Shown here one piece after another: positions 1-7,095 of a stretch of 8,049 nucleotides of DNA. Made by a program: the position numbers and the translations under genes. The DNA comes from Verrucomicrobiales bacterium (GTDB lineage: Bacteria > Verrucomicrobiota > Verrucomicrobiia > Limisphaerales > UBA1100): assembly GCA_002724615.1 (NCBI GenBank), contig PBPF01000122.1, positions 8,925-16,973 on the forward strand, read 5' to 3'. Under the pieces are notes generated by a model, which worked only from the letters and a program-made list of their open reading frames with translations, was not told the origin of the DNA and did no database searches. Each line of letters opens with the position of its first letter. Positions within the stretch are counted from its first letter, which is position 1.

Positions 1-1179
1 GCTTGGATCGCAGAGCTTCAACAACGTGAGATCGAGCGCACGGGCATCCCGTCACTGAAGGTTCGCTTCAACAACGTGTTCGGATATTTCATTGAGGTGA
101 CCAAAACGCATCTGGACAAGGTGCCACCTGAGTGGCATCGCAAACAGACAGTCGCGAACGGCGAACGGTTCATCACCGATGAACTGAAGGAGATGGAAAG
201 CAAGGTGCTTGGCGCCGAGGAGCGAGCAAGCAAGCTGGAGTACGACCTGTTCCTCCAACTGCGCGAGGCAGTGGTGGCGCAGATGGAGCCCATTCAACAA
301 ACAGCGGCGGCCCTGGCGCAGTTGGATGTACTGGCGGCATTTGCGGATGTAGCCAGACAGCATGACTACTGCCGGCCTTTGATGGGCAACGAAGGCTGGC
401 TGGAAATCGAGGCGGGCCGGCACCCAGTGTTGGAACAGGCGATGCTGGAGGAACGTTTTGTGCCGAATGACGTGGCGCTAGACGCGGGCCGGCAGGTGGC
501 CTTGATCACGGGGCCGAACATGGCGGGCAAAAGCACGTACATCCGTCAGGTTGCGCTGCTCGCGCTCTTAGCTCACACGGGATCTTTTGTGCCAGCGACG
601 CGCGCGCGTATCGACTTGGTGGATCGTATTTTTACACGCATCGGTGCAAGCGATGACCTTGCGCGGGGGCAATCGACGTTCATGGTGGAGATGAGCGAGA
701 CGGCCAACATCCTGAACCATGCCACGGAGCGCAGCTTGGTGATTCTTGATGAGATTGGCCGCGGCACGAGCACATTTGACGGGTTAAGTCTGGCTTGGGC
801 AATCGTCGAGCATCTGCACAACCATCTCGGTGCGAAAACGCTTTTTGCAACGCACTATCATGAGTTGACGGAGTTGGGAGGGCGGTTGAAGCGAGTCTTT
901 AACTGCAATGTGGCTGTGCGCGAGTACAACGATCAAATCGTTTTCCTCCGGCAGATCGTGGACGGCGCAGCGGACCAAAGCTACGGACTACAGGTGGCGC
1001 GACTAGCAGGTGTACCAACGGAGGTGCTGGGCCGCGCGCGGGAAATCTTGGGCAACCTTGAGGAGTCGGATTTAACGCCCACTGGCAACGACCAGTCGAG
1101 GCCGGCATCGCGCGAACGACGGAAACTCCGTGAACTGCCACCCTCCCCACAGCTTGACCTGTTCCGACAGGCGTCCTAG
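1..1179 (+). CDS. mutS: DNA mismatch repair protein MutS, C-terminal part (5' end outside window)
   Basis: MutS recognises mismatches and, as an ATPase clamp, recruits MutL in cytoplasmic mismatch repair. The frame is open from base 1, so the N-terminal mismatch-binding part lies upstream. The 392 codons here are somewhat under half of a usual MutS of about 850 residues. Fragment residues 1-100 match the lever/clamp region ([18 protein letters not shown]). The ABC ATPase follows: Walker [10 protein letters not shown] at 171-179, a signature region with STFMVEMSE, Walker [17 protein letters not shown] around 245-261 and the FATHYHEL switch. The C-terminus carries QLDLF at residues 384-388, which fits the consensus beta-clamp-binding pentapeptide found at this place in MutS. 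All ATPase residues expected are present, so the gene looks intact here. It ends in TAG, three bases from the stop of the convergent gene. Identity is certain; only the start is unknown. Confidence 0.98.
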   Translation, partial: AWIAELQQREIERTGIPSLKVRFNNVFGYFIEVTKTHLDKVPPEWHRKQTVANGERFITDELKEMESKVLGAEERASKLEYDLFLQLREAVVAQMEPIQQTAAALAQLDVLAAFADVARQHDYCRPLMGNEGWLEIEAGRHPVLEQAMLEERFVPNDVALDAGRQVALITGPNMAGKSTYIRQVALLALLAHTGSFVPATRARIDLVDRIFTRIGASDDLARGQSTFMVEMSETANILNHATERSLVILDEIGRGTSTFDGLSLAWAIVEHLHNHLGAKTLFATHYHELTELGGRLKRVFNCNVAVREYNDQIVFLRQIVDGAADQSYGLQVARLAGVPTEVLGRAREILGNLEESDLTPTGNDQSRPASRERRKLRELPPSPQLDLFRQAS

Positions 1180-1188
1180 GCCCTAGGA
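1174..1188. repeat. Inverted repeat spanning both convergent stop codons
   Basis: Two perfect 7-base arms, TCCTAGG and CCTAGGA, are separated by one base. The arms contain the TAG stop of mutS on the + strand and the TAG stop of the convergent gene on the - strand. The one-base loop cannot form a normal hairpin and no T-run follows on either side. It is therefore not a convincing intrinsic terminator, and may simply be a by-product of two similar gene ends. Confidence 0.5.
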
Positions 1189-1881
1189 AGTCTTGTAATA
1201 CACAATCACTCCAAAATCGACGGCTTGCTTATCGCCATTGGAGTACTGGACAGGATTAACGCTGATGACATTTTCCTCGCCTTGCTCGCGAAGGAAACTC
1301 GTGACCGCCTCATCAAACGTGTCCTTGCCATCCTTCTTGAATTCACTGTGTCGAAAAGTACGGATGGTCAACTCACCGCCTTTGGACTCTTGCTCAAGAG
1401 TTACGGGCTTGGCTTGGCCAAAACCGTGTTTGATGTCCAACGTCGTGGTGCCGCCTTCTCCCTCATTTGGTGTAGCGGTAGCGGCCACATCCGTTTCCTC
1501 TACTTTAATAGCTTCCGGGACGGGTACTGCTGCCGGCGCAGGGGCGGGCGCTTTCTCCGCGGCGACAGGCTGGGGCACAGGTGCCGGTGCCGGGCTGGCC
1601 ACGGCCACCTCCGTCTCGGTTTTGTCGGTATCGGTTGGCGTGGGATCCACGACGGGCGCAGCGGTATTTGGCGCAGCCGCGCCGGCCATCAACGCCACTA
1701 CCTGCTCCTTTGTGGGCACGGTGATGGCTTTTTGGCAGGACTCCACCGGGCAGGGAATTTGGCCCTGATGCCTTTCCCAGATCATCCCAAGCAACGACTC
1801 ATCGGCATCCAGCGCCCCATTGCAGTAGGGGCAGCTGAAGATAATCAGCCCCCTCTCATACTTGGGATCCTTGCATTCCAT
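1183..1881 (-). CDS. Unrecognised zinc-ribbon protein with Pro/Ala-rich linker
   Basis: I do not recognise this 232-residue protein as a named family. Residues 14-50 hold two cysteine pairs, CPYC (Cys17, Cys20) and CPVESC (Cys44, Cys49), spaced like a small zinc ribbon. Residues 65-145 are a low-complexity Ala/Pro/Val/Thr-rich linker with repeated PAP units. Residues 165-232 look folded, with alternating hydrophobics (GGELTIRTFRHSEF, NVISVNP, VDFGVIVYYK). There is no signal peptide or membrane segment, so it is probably cytoplasmic. The ATG at 1881 is the only usual start codon before an upstream in-frame stop, and no good ribosome site precedes it. It follows murA on the same strand after 72 bases, so co-transcription is likely. 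The two-domain layout with a flexible linker suggests a binding or adaptor role, but that is inference. The + strand ORFs opposite it are shadows. Confidence 0.8.
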   Translation of the reverse strand: MECKDPKYERGLIIFSCPYCNGALDADESLLGMIWERHQGQIPCPVESCQKAITVPTKEQVVALMAGAAAPNTAAPVVDPTPTDTDKTETEVAVASPAPAPVPQPVAAEKAPAPAPAAVPVPEAIKVEETDVAATATPNEGEGGTTTLDIKHGFGQAKPVTLEQESKGGELTIRTFRHSEFKKDGKDTFDEAVTSFLREQGEENVISVNPVQYSNGDKQAVDFGVIVYYKTS

Positions 1882-1953
1882 CGGGTCCGAAATCGATTGG
1901 CGATCCCCCGGAAAATAGGAAATAACGAGCGGAAATCCAACTCAAAATCACCC

Positions 1954-3219
1954 TTAAGTTTGCATCCGCTGAACGCGCGCGCCAAGACCACGAAGTTTGT
2001 CATCAATCCGCTCGTAACCGCGGTCAAGGTGGTAAATCCTGTTTACCTGTGTAATACCGTTGGCCATCAGCCCGCCTATTACAAGGGCCGCGCTGGCTCT
2101 TAGATCACTCGCCATCACTTGCGCGCCGCTAAGTGCAGTACCGCCCTTCACAATTGCGCTTGGGCCTTTGACCGCCACGTCTGCTCCCATCCGGTGCAGC
2201 TCGGCCGCGTGCATGAATCGCGACTCGAACACGCGTTCGGTGATCACGCTAATCCCCGGTACCTGTGTAAGCAGCGCCATCATCTGTGCCTGAACGTCGG
2301 TGGGAAACCCGGGATAGGGCAGTGTGGTGATGTCCACCGGCTTGAGAGTGCGCGCTCGCTTGAAGGTCATCTTGCCGCGCTTAAACTCGACTTTGGCACC
2401 AACTGAATCCAGCTTGTCGAGCACGGCGGTTAGGTGCTCAGGCCGCACGCCTTTCAAAGTCACCTCGCCGCGGGTGGCCACTGCTGCAATGGCGTAGGTA
2501 GCGGCCTCAATGCGATCGGGCATAACCTCGTGCTCCGCGCCACTCAACTCCTTGACGCCGGTAACAGTGATGGTTGGACTGCCGGCCCCGTCAATCTTTG
2601 CGCCCATTGCCTTCAAAAACACGGCGAGGTCGGTGATCTCCGGCTCACAGGCAGCGCTCTCGATGACGGTAGTGCCCTTCGCAAGGGCGGCGGCCATCAT
2701 CACGTTGGCGGTACCCAGCACGGTGGGCCCGGCATGCCCGCCGAGGAATACCTGCCCCCCACGCAGGTCCTTTCCGGTGGCACGCACGTAGCCACCGGTA
2801 GTTTTCACTTTAGCACCCAGTGCTTCCATGCCCTTGAGGTGCAAACCGATGGGACGTGGGCCAATCTGACAGCCACCCGGCACAGAGACCTTTGCTCGGC
2901 GCACCCGCCCTAACAACGGCCCAAGCACGCAGATGGATCCGCGCATCTTGCGCACATGGTCATAGTCGGCCTTGTCCTTTAAGCGTGCGGCCTCAATGAC
3001 TAGCGTGTCACCGGCATGCTGCACCTTGGCCCCAAGCGATTGGAGAATCGCGACCATGGTCTTGACGTCCGCAAGGTCGGGCACGCGGCGGATGGTGCAA
3101 CGCTCGCGAGTGAGCAGCGTGGCGGCCATCATGGGCAGCACAGCGTTCTTTGCCCCACTGATTTCCACTTCGCCGCGCAACGGAACGCCGCCGTTTATTA
3201 ATAGACTTTCCAGTGCCAC
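1954..3219 (-). CDS. murA: UDP-N-acetylglucosamine 1-carboxyvinyltransferase (MurA)
   Basis: MurA transfers enolpyruvate from phosphoenolpyruvate to UDP-GlcNAc, the first committed step of peptidoglycan synthesis, in the cytoplasm. At 421 residues it has normal family length (E. coli 419). Visible landmarks are SGAKN with Lys24 (E. coli Lys22), MRGSI with Arg93 (Arg91), the loop PGGCQIGPRP with catalytic Cys117 (Cys115), PYPGFPTDVQAQ with Asp308 (general base Asp305) and DRGYERIDDKLR with Arg400 (Arg397). Keeping Cys rather than Asp in the loop predicts that fosfomycin can alkylate the enzyme. The start is GTG at 3219, supported by a strong AAGGAGGG just upstream; the overlapping ATG at 3221 is out of frame. 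It lies 30 bases after prmC and 72 bases before the zinc-ribbon gene on the same strand, probably one operon. Identity is certain. Confidence 0.98.
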   Translation of the reverse strand: MALESLLINGGVPLRGEVEISGAKNAVLPMMAATLLTRERCTIRRVPDLADVKTMVAILQSLGAKVQHAGDTLVIEAARLKDKADYDHVRKMRGSICVLGPLLGRVRRAKVSVPGGCQIGPRPIGLHLKGMEALGAKVKTTGGYVRATGKDLRGGQVFLGGHAGPTVLGTANVMMAAALAKGTTVIESAACEPEITDLAVFLKAMGAKIDGAGSPTITVTGVKELSGAEHEVMPDRIEAATYAIAAVATRGEVTLKGVRPEHLTAVLDKLDSVGAKVEFKRGKMTFKRARTLKPVDITTLPYPGFPTDVQAQMMALLTQVPGISVITERVFESRFMHAAELHRMGADVAVKGPSAIVKGGTALSGAQVMASDLRASAALVIGGLMANGITQVNRIYHLDRGYERIDDKLRGLGARVQRMQT

Positions 3220-3222
3220 ATT

Positions 3223-3230
3223 CCCTCCTT
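3223..3230 (-). promoter_or_regulatory. Shine-Dalgarno sequence of murA
   Basis: On the - strand this reads AAGGAGGG, a near-perfect anti-16S match, ending three bases before the GTG at 3219. It decides the murA start and is the best ribosome site in the window. It sits in the 30-base gap after the prmC stop, so murA can be translated independently of prmC. Confidence 0.8.
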
Positions 3231-3249
3231 ATTCGTGGAGGCCAATTTT

Positions 3250-4104
3250 TCACGGATCGGGGAGAGTGGCAACCACGATCCGCGAAATGCCAGCCAAGTC
3301 GGGCAAAATCTTTTCCACACGCCAGTTTTGAGCTGTCAGCAAATGGCGTACGGATTGAGCTTGGCTGTCTCCAATTTCGAGGAGTAATTGACCGCCGGAA
3401 CGAAGGCGGCACGCCGCATGGCTGGCAATGGCGTGGTAAAACTCAAGGCCATCGGGGCCTCCGTCTAGCGCGAGGCGCGGATCGTGATCGCGTACTTCAG
3501 GCTGCAGGCGCGATATTTGGGCACTGGGAATGTAAGGGGGATTAGAGACGATTGCGTGATAACGAACACGCGTAGGCAAATAGCTGCGGCTGTCACCGAA
3601 CACAAAACGTAATCTGGAGGCAACGCGATTTAGCAAAGCATTCTTTCGGGCAATGGCGAGCGCGGGGCGGGAAATATCGAGCGCATCGACCCGGGCAGAG
3701 GGGTGCTCGGCAGCAATGCTGATGGCAAGGCATCCGCTGCCGGTGCCAATGTCCAACACGCGGGGTTTTTCAATGGTCGCCAACCGGCGAATTGCCTCCT
3801 CGGCAAGTTGCTCGGTCTCAGGTCGGGGAATGAGCACGTGGCGGTTGACCCTTATTTCGTGGCCGCGAAACGACACTGTACCTAGTATATGTTGATGGGG
3901 GACACGAGCCGCGCGGCGCGCCACCATTTTGCCTAAACGGCTGGTAAGGCGCGTGGGAAGTTGACGGTTCAACTCAGCCAAAAGTTGGGTGCGCGTTATC
4001 CCGAGCAGGTGGGCAAGCAGGAGTTCGCACTCCAAGCGCGGTGCGTCAATCCGTGCCCGCTGAAGGGTAGCCACGTGTTTGGCAATGGCCTGCCGAACGT
4101 CCAT
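3250..4104 (-). CDS. prmC: Peptide chain release factor N5-glutamine methyltransferase (PrmC)
   Basis: PrmC uses S-adenosylmethionine to methylate the glutamine of the GGQ motif in release factors RF1 and RF2, raising termination efficiency. The 284 residues fit the family. Residues 1-85 form the helical N-terminal substrate-binding domain. LIPRPETE at 91-98 is the conserved family motif, VLDIGTGSGCLAISIA at 116-131 is SAM-binding motif I, and NPPY at 188-191 is the catalytic signature that holds the glutamine amide. The stretch RDHDPRLALDGGPDGL near 205-220 is also typical. ATG at 4104 is the only usual start before an in-frame stop upstream; no clear Shine-Dalgarno precedes it. In many bacteria prmC follows prfA, but here the upstream gene is divergent, so prfA must be elsewhere. 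It is first in the probable operon with murA. Confidence 0.96.
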   Translation of the reverse strand: MDVRQAIAKHVATLQRARIDAPRLECELLLAHLLGITRTQLLAELNRQLPTRLTSRLGKMVARRAARVPHQHILGTVSFRGHEIRVNRHVLIPRPETEQLAEEAIRRLATIEKPRVLDIGTGSGCLAISIAAEHPSARVDALDISRPALAIARKNALLNRVASRLRFVFGDSRSYLPTRVRYHAIVSNPPYIPSAQISRLQPEVRDHDPRLALDGGPDGLEFYHAIASHAACRLRSGGQLLLEIGDSQAQSVRHLLTAQNWRVEKILPDLAGISRIVVATLPDP

Positions 4105-4118
4105 GGCGCGAGGATGCC

Positions 4119-4138
4119 CGTGGATAGCTTGTGGAAAA
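4119..4138. other. Two adjacent DnaA-box-like 9-mers between divergent genes
   Basis: On the - strand, TTTTCCACA (4130-4138) fits the relaxed DnaA-box consensus TTWTNCACA exactly. CTATCCACG (4119-4127) lies two bases beyond it and differs at two positions from TTATCCACA. They sit just upstream of prmC. One such match is expected by chance in several kilobases, so only the tandem pairing and the intergenic position are suggestive. There is no AT-rich unwinding region or dnaA/dnaN gene, so this is not an origin on present evidence. Confidence 0.25.
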
Positions 4139-4202
4139 AGTCAAATCCCTAAGCCGGGTTTGCCCCTTGAATCTTGGCGCAAGTGGAGGTATCGTCGGGC
4201 GC

Positions 4203-5021
4203 ATGAGGAGTGTTGATTTCCTTTCCATCTTGATGGCCACCGGCATGGTGTGCGCGGTTTCTGTTTCAGCCCAGGAAGCGGATGATCCCAAGCCGAAACC
4301 GCCAGCAGAAAAGAAGGCGGAACCCAAGGAACCAGCCAAGCCAGAGAAGAAAAAGACCGACGATACGAAGCCCACGGAGAAAGGTGAGGACAGCGAGGAT
4401 CCCAAGGAAAAAGCCAAGGGTGGTGAGACTCCCGACAAGAACAAGCAGGTGGCCGGCGCGTTGGGGAACGATGCGCTGGGACGTTACATTCAGTCGCGCT
4501 TCAACCAGTTGAGCGGGAGTATCGAGGATTTACGCGCTGCGAATGCGTTGCAGGCTCGGAAGATAGAGATGTTGACGGCTGAGAATGAAAAGTTGCGGGC
4601 GTTGTTGACGCAAATCAGCGTGCAGTCCAAACGCAATTTTGCGACACAAGGGGACATTCGGGAGATTCAGTCGCGCGTGGAGGAGGTCGATCGCAAGCGC
4701 ATCAGCGACCGCGAGAAAATCCTGGTGGAATTCACCAAGCTGCTTCGCAAGATTTCCAAGATCAAGATCGCCGCGCCAACGCCAACACCCCCGACACCAC
4801 CAGATAAACCACAGGAGAAACCCATCAAGACCATCGAACATACGGTGGCGAAGGGTGACTTTCTTGGAGGCATTCTCGCCGCGTACAATGAGATGTTTCG
4901 CAAACAGAAAAAGGGGCGCATCACCATGACCGAGATTTTAAAAGCCAACCCAAAGCTGGATCCTGAGAAGATCTTTGTCGGCCGCAAGATTTACATCCCG
5001 CTGCCCGGCGAAATCAAATAG
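4203..5021 (+). CDS. Secreted coiled-coil protein with C-terminal LysM-like domain
   Basis: This 272-residue protein has a Sec signal peptide at residues 1-23 (hydrophobic core FLSILMATGMVCAVSV, probable cleavage VSA|QE). A Lys/Glu/Pro-rich low-complexity stretch follows at 25-85, then a heptad-like helical region at about 100-187 (IEDLRAANALQARKIEMLTA) and a Pro/Thr linker at 190-203. A LysM-like domain closes it at 212-267: HTVAKGDFLGGILAAYNEMF, then ILKANPKLDPEKIFVGRKIYIP. LysM domains bind the GlcNAc backbone of peptidoglycan, so a periplasmic wall-binding role is likely; no catalytic domain is present. The ATG at 4203 is preferred because the signal peptide begins there, and GGAGG precedes it at a rather long 13 bases. 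An in-frame GTG at 4131 would add 24 residues before the signal peptide and is less likely. It is probably co-transcribed with the membrane-protein gene 12 bases downstream. Confidence 0.88.
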   Translation: MRSVDFLSILMATGMVCAVSVSAQEADDPKPKPPAEKKAEPKEPAKPEKKKTDDTKPTEKGEDSEDPKEKAKGGETPDKNKQVAGALGNDALGRYIQSRFNQLSGSIEDLRAANALQARKIEMLTAENEKLRALLTQISVQSKRNFATQGDIREIQSRVEEVDRKRISDREKILVEFTKLLRKISKIKIAAPTPTPPTPPDKPQEKPIKTIEHTVAKGDFLGGILAAYNEMFRKQKKGRITMTEILKANPKLDPEKIFVGRKIYIPLPGEIK

Positions 5022-5033
5022 CGGCCTGCCGCC

Positions 5034-5897
5034 ATGAAAAAACTGCGGCGCTGGCACCTTTATCTCGGCTGCTTTTTTACGCCGCTACTTTTCCTATACT
5101 TGTTCAGCGGCTTCATCCTTACCGGCTGGCCCGCCGAGCAGAAGGGGCCTGAAGAAGCCCAATCATTCATCCAAAAACTTTACTGGGTACACAAGCACCA
5201 GTTTTATCCGGTCACATCACCGCAGCCACCCGAACCGGCCGCCATTACCTCCACAGATTCCGCCACCGACACCCTCAACACCGCCGCCCCGCATAATTAC
5301 AAGACCGGTCAGCGCGGGACGCTCACTCCGTTTTCGCCCGGTGGATTGAACACTGATGAGGAATACCACGTGCACGTGACCAGCACCCAAGCCTTCACCC
5401 TGCACACCACCGCCGAAGACGCCACCAGTGGTGCAAACCCAATCGATGTCACAGGCGGTGTGGAGAAAGGCTTCGACGTCTTCTTCAAGCCCCCCGCCGT
5501 CCCCGCGCGCTCTGTGCAATCCTACAATCAAGCCCCTTTCCGCTTGCTCGTTTACGCCATGACGCTGGGCGTCCTCGGCACCATGGCGTTGGGTGTTGTG
5601 CTTGCAATCAAGGTCACCAAGGACCGGCGCCCTGTCTATACGGCCCTCGCTCTTGGTGTCCTTATCCCTATCCTTTTTCTTTGGGGAGGCCAGTCCGGAA
5701 AAAACACGACTTCATCCCCAGCTGAAAATAATGCCCCCACACCCCCAGCAGGAAAGGGAACCCCACCCGGACAACCCCCCGGCAACATTCCCATCCAACT
5801 TCCAGATCTGAACACCACGCTACCACCCGACGACAATCAATCAAATCCGCCCACTGCCAATCAAACCGAGCCCATAGACCCGTTCGGCAATCCCTGA
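5034..5897 (+). CDS. Three-span membrane protein with PepSY-associated-like N-terminus
   Basis: The function is not known. The N-terminus, LRRWHLYLGCFFTPLLFLYL, resembles the first membrane segment of PepSY-associated transmembrane proteins, which begin with an RxWH-type motif before a long hydrophobic helix. Predicted spans are about 8-30, 170-192 and 200-217. Residues 31-169 would form one large loop, probably periplasmic, with a beta-rich part (EYHVHVTSTQAFTLHTTAED). Residues 220-287 are a Pro/Asn/Thr-rich tail without obvious fold, ending DPFGNP. No second PepSY repeat or ferric-reductase motif is visible, so this is a reduced relative at best. The ATG at 5034 has no Shine-Dalgarno; a short GCGGC/GCCGC inverted repeat (5022-5033) fills the gap after the LysM gene, which suggests coupled expression. 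The gene stops in TGA exactly against the stop of the convergent gene. Its codons are unusually C-rich. Confidence 0.8.
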   Translation: MKKLRRWHLYLGCFFTPLLFLYLFSGFILTGWPAEQKGPEEAQSFIQKLYWVHKHQFYPVTSPQPPEPAAITSTDSATDTLNTAAPHNYKTGQRGTLTPFSPGGLNTDEEYHVHVTSTQAFTLHTTAEDATSGANPIDVTGGVEKGFDVFFKPPAVPARSVQSYNQAPFRLLVYAMTLGVLGTMALGVVLAIKVTKDRRPVYTALALGVLIPILFLWGGQSGKNTTSSPAENNAPTPPAGKGTPPGQPPGNIPIQLPDLNTTLPPDDNQSNPPTANQTEPIDPFGNP

Positions 5898-7007
5898 TCA
5901 ATCCACTGCCATCTCGCTGGACACCTGCTTCACACCTGTTGCCAGCTCCCGCCAATCTTCTGTCGTCGTTTCCCAGCCGCTGCTGAAACGCACTACACGA
6001 TCGGTCTCTTCATCTGCCACTCCCATCGCCTTTAACACGTGGCTCGGCGCTTCCTTTCCGCTCGCGCATGCGCTGCCTGTTGATACTGCAAACCCGGCCT
6101 TGTCCAGCTTCACCACCCACCGCGCCCGACAATCTCCGGGCAGCAATGCGCTCACCGTGTTCCAAAGCCGCGCCTCGCCTGCGCCCAACACCTGCACTTC
6201 CGGCAATGCCCCGATGAACTCTTCCCGCATAGCCTCCCGCTTCTCTAATCCACTCTTTGCTAGTTCCTCGCGCTCCGCCAGTGCTGCCATCATGGAAAGG
6301 ACCCCCGCCACATTTTCCGTGCCCGCGCGCCGTCCTTCCTCTTGCGGCCCGCCCACCAATTGAGCCCGCACCGGCCCCTTTGTCGGACACTTCAAGAAAC
6401 CCACTCCTTTCGGGCCGCCAAACTTGTGCGCGCAACCGCTCACGAAATCGCATTCCCCCAATCCCGTCGCCGGCAACTTGCCAACCCACTGTGCCGCGTC
6501 GCAAAAAAAAGGCACACCGTGTTCGGCGCACAATTCCCGAACGTCCCGCCACGGCTGCAACACTCCCGTTTCATTGTTAGCCGCCATCACCGCCACCAAT
6601 CCGGGCTTTCCCTTTGCCAGTGCCGCCCTAAAAAAATCCGTGTCCAATCCTCCGCCCGTCGTCACCGGCAGCAATTTCCGTCGCGCCCCAAAATGCACCC
6701 GTGCCGCCTCCATCACGCACGGATGTTCAATCGCTGAAATCCAAACCTCGCCCTGCACCGCTTTCGCCGCGTGGTGAAACACCAAGTTGTTCGACTCCGT
6801 TGCTCCCGAGGTCCAAACGATATCCAACGCGCCGCACCCCAGCGCTGACGCCAATTGCTCCCGCGCATCTCCCAGTGCCTTCTCCGCACGCGCTCCCATC
6901 CGGTGGGGGCTCGATGGGTTCCCCACAAAGCGCTCGCAAGCTTCCACCCAAGCCTCCCGCGCCTTGTCGCAAAGCGGCGTCGTAGCGTTGTGGTCGAAAT
7001 ACAGCAT
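5898..7007 (-). CDS. Cysteine desulfurase, NifS/IscS class
   Basis: This PLP enzyme takes sulfur from cysteine as an enzyme-bound persulfide, giving alanine; the sulfur feeds Fe-S clusters, thiolated tRNA or other cofactors. The 369 residues from the ATG at 7007 fit the family. The usual opening FDHNATTPL starts at residue 4, SGATESNN is near 67-74, His95 lies in SAIEHP and Asp170/Gln173 in DAAQ. The PLP lysine is Lys195 in AHKFGGPKG, and the catalytic cysteine is Cys314 in STGSACASGKEAPSHVL. RFSSGWETTTEDW near the end is typical. An in-frame GTG at 7064 would add 19 residues (including NWWLRILPVP) but relatives start at the ATG; neither has a clear ribosome site. No iscU, nifU, sufE or iscR lies next to it, so the sulfur acceptor cannot be told. 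It is divergent from the lipoyl-protein gene, and the two may share a control region. Confidence 0.95.
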   Translation of the reverse strand: MLYFDHNATTPLCDKAREAWVEACERFVGNPSSPHRMGARAEKALGDAREQLASALGCGALDIVWTSGATESNNLVFHHAAKAVQGEVWISAIEHPCVMEAARVHFGARRKLLPVTTGGGLDTDFFRAALAKGKPGLVAVMAANNETGVLQPWRDVRELCAEHGVPFFCDAAQWVGKLPATGLGECDFVSGCAHKFGGPKGVGFLKCPTKGPVRAQLVGGPQEEGRRAGTENVAGVLSMMAALAEREELAKSGLEKREAMREEFIGALPEVQVLGAGEARLWNTVSALLPGDCRARWVVKLDKAGFAVSTGSACASGKEAPSHVLKAMGVADEETDRVVRFSSGWETTTEDWRELATGVKQVSSEMAVD

Positions 7008-7052
7008 GGGAACCGGCAGGATACGCAGCCACCAGTTCCGTTCGAGTCTTTT

Positions 7053-7064
7053 GTGGCTTGCCAC
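7053..7064. promoter_or_regulatory. Short palindrome in the divergent intergenic region
   Basis: GTGGC and GCCAC are perfect 5-base arms around TT, in the 88-base gap between the cysteine desulfurase start (7007) and the GTG of the H-like protein (7096). A 12-base dyad here could be an operator serving both genes. No convincing -35/-10 pair was found on either strand, and short dyads are common, so this is tentative. Confidence 0.25.
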
Positions 7065-7095
7065 GTTACGCGCTTTCAGAAACCTTCACTCCTCC

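Noticed and set aside
1540..1660. Possible DNA tandem repeat in the Pro/Ala-rich region
   Set aside because: The repetition is at amino-acid level (PAP units); the codons vary and no exact DNA unit repeats regularly.
1225..2103. 292-codon open frame on the + strand
   Set aside because: It is antisense to the zinc-ribbon gene and the murA 3' end. The product is Arg/Gly/His-rich without domains; murA is certain on the opposite strand.
4105..4144. -35-like TTGACT upstream of prmC on the - strand
   Set aside because: No -10-like hexamer lies 16-18 bases downstream; TATCCA is only 12 bases away.
4131..4202. GTG 4131 as the start of the LysM protein
   Set aside because: It would put 24 non-hydrophobic residues before a clear signal peptide and overlap the DnaA-box-like region; ATG 4203 starts exactly at the signal peptide.
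4046..4444. 132-codon Ser/Phe/Gly-rich frame on the - strand
   Set aside because: It is the complement of the LysM protein's Lys/Glu/Pro-rich segment; the signal peptide and LysM domain show that the + strand is coding.
5022..5033. GCGGC-CT-GCCGC inverted repeat as a terminator between LysM and membrane-protein genes
   Set aside because: The arms are five bases with a two-base loop and no T-run follows; it directly abuts the next ATG.
6787..7095. N-terminal extension of the lipoyl protein from an ATG at 6787
   Set aside because: This part runs antisense through the conserved N-terminal half of the cysteine desulfurase and has low-complexity Ser/Arg-rich sequence unlike H proteins. GTG 7096 gives a normal length.
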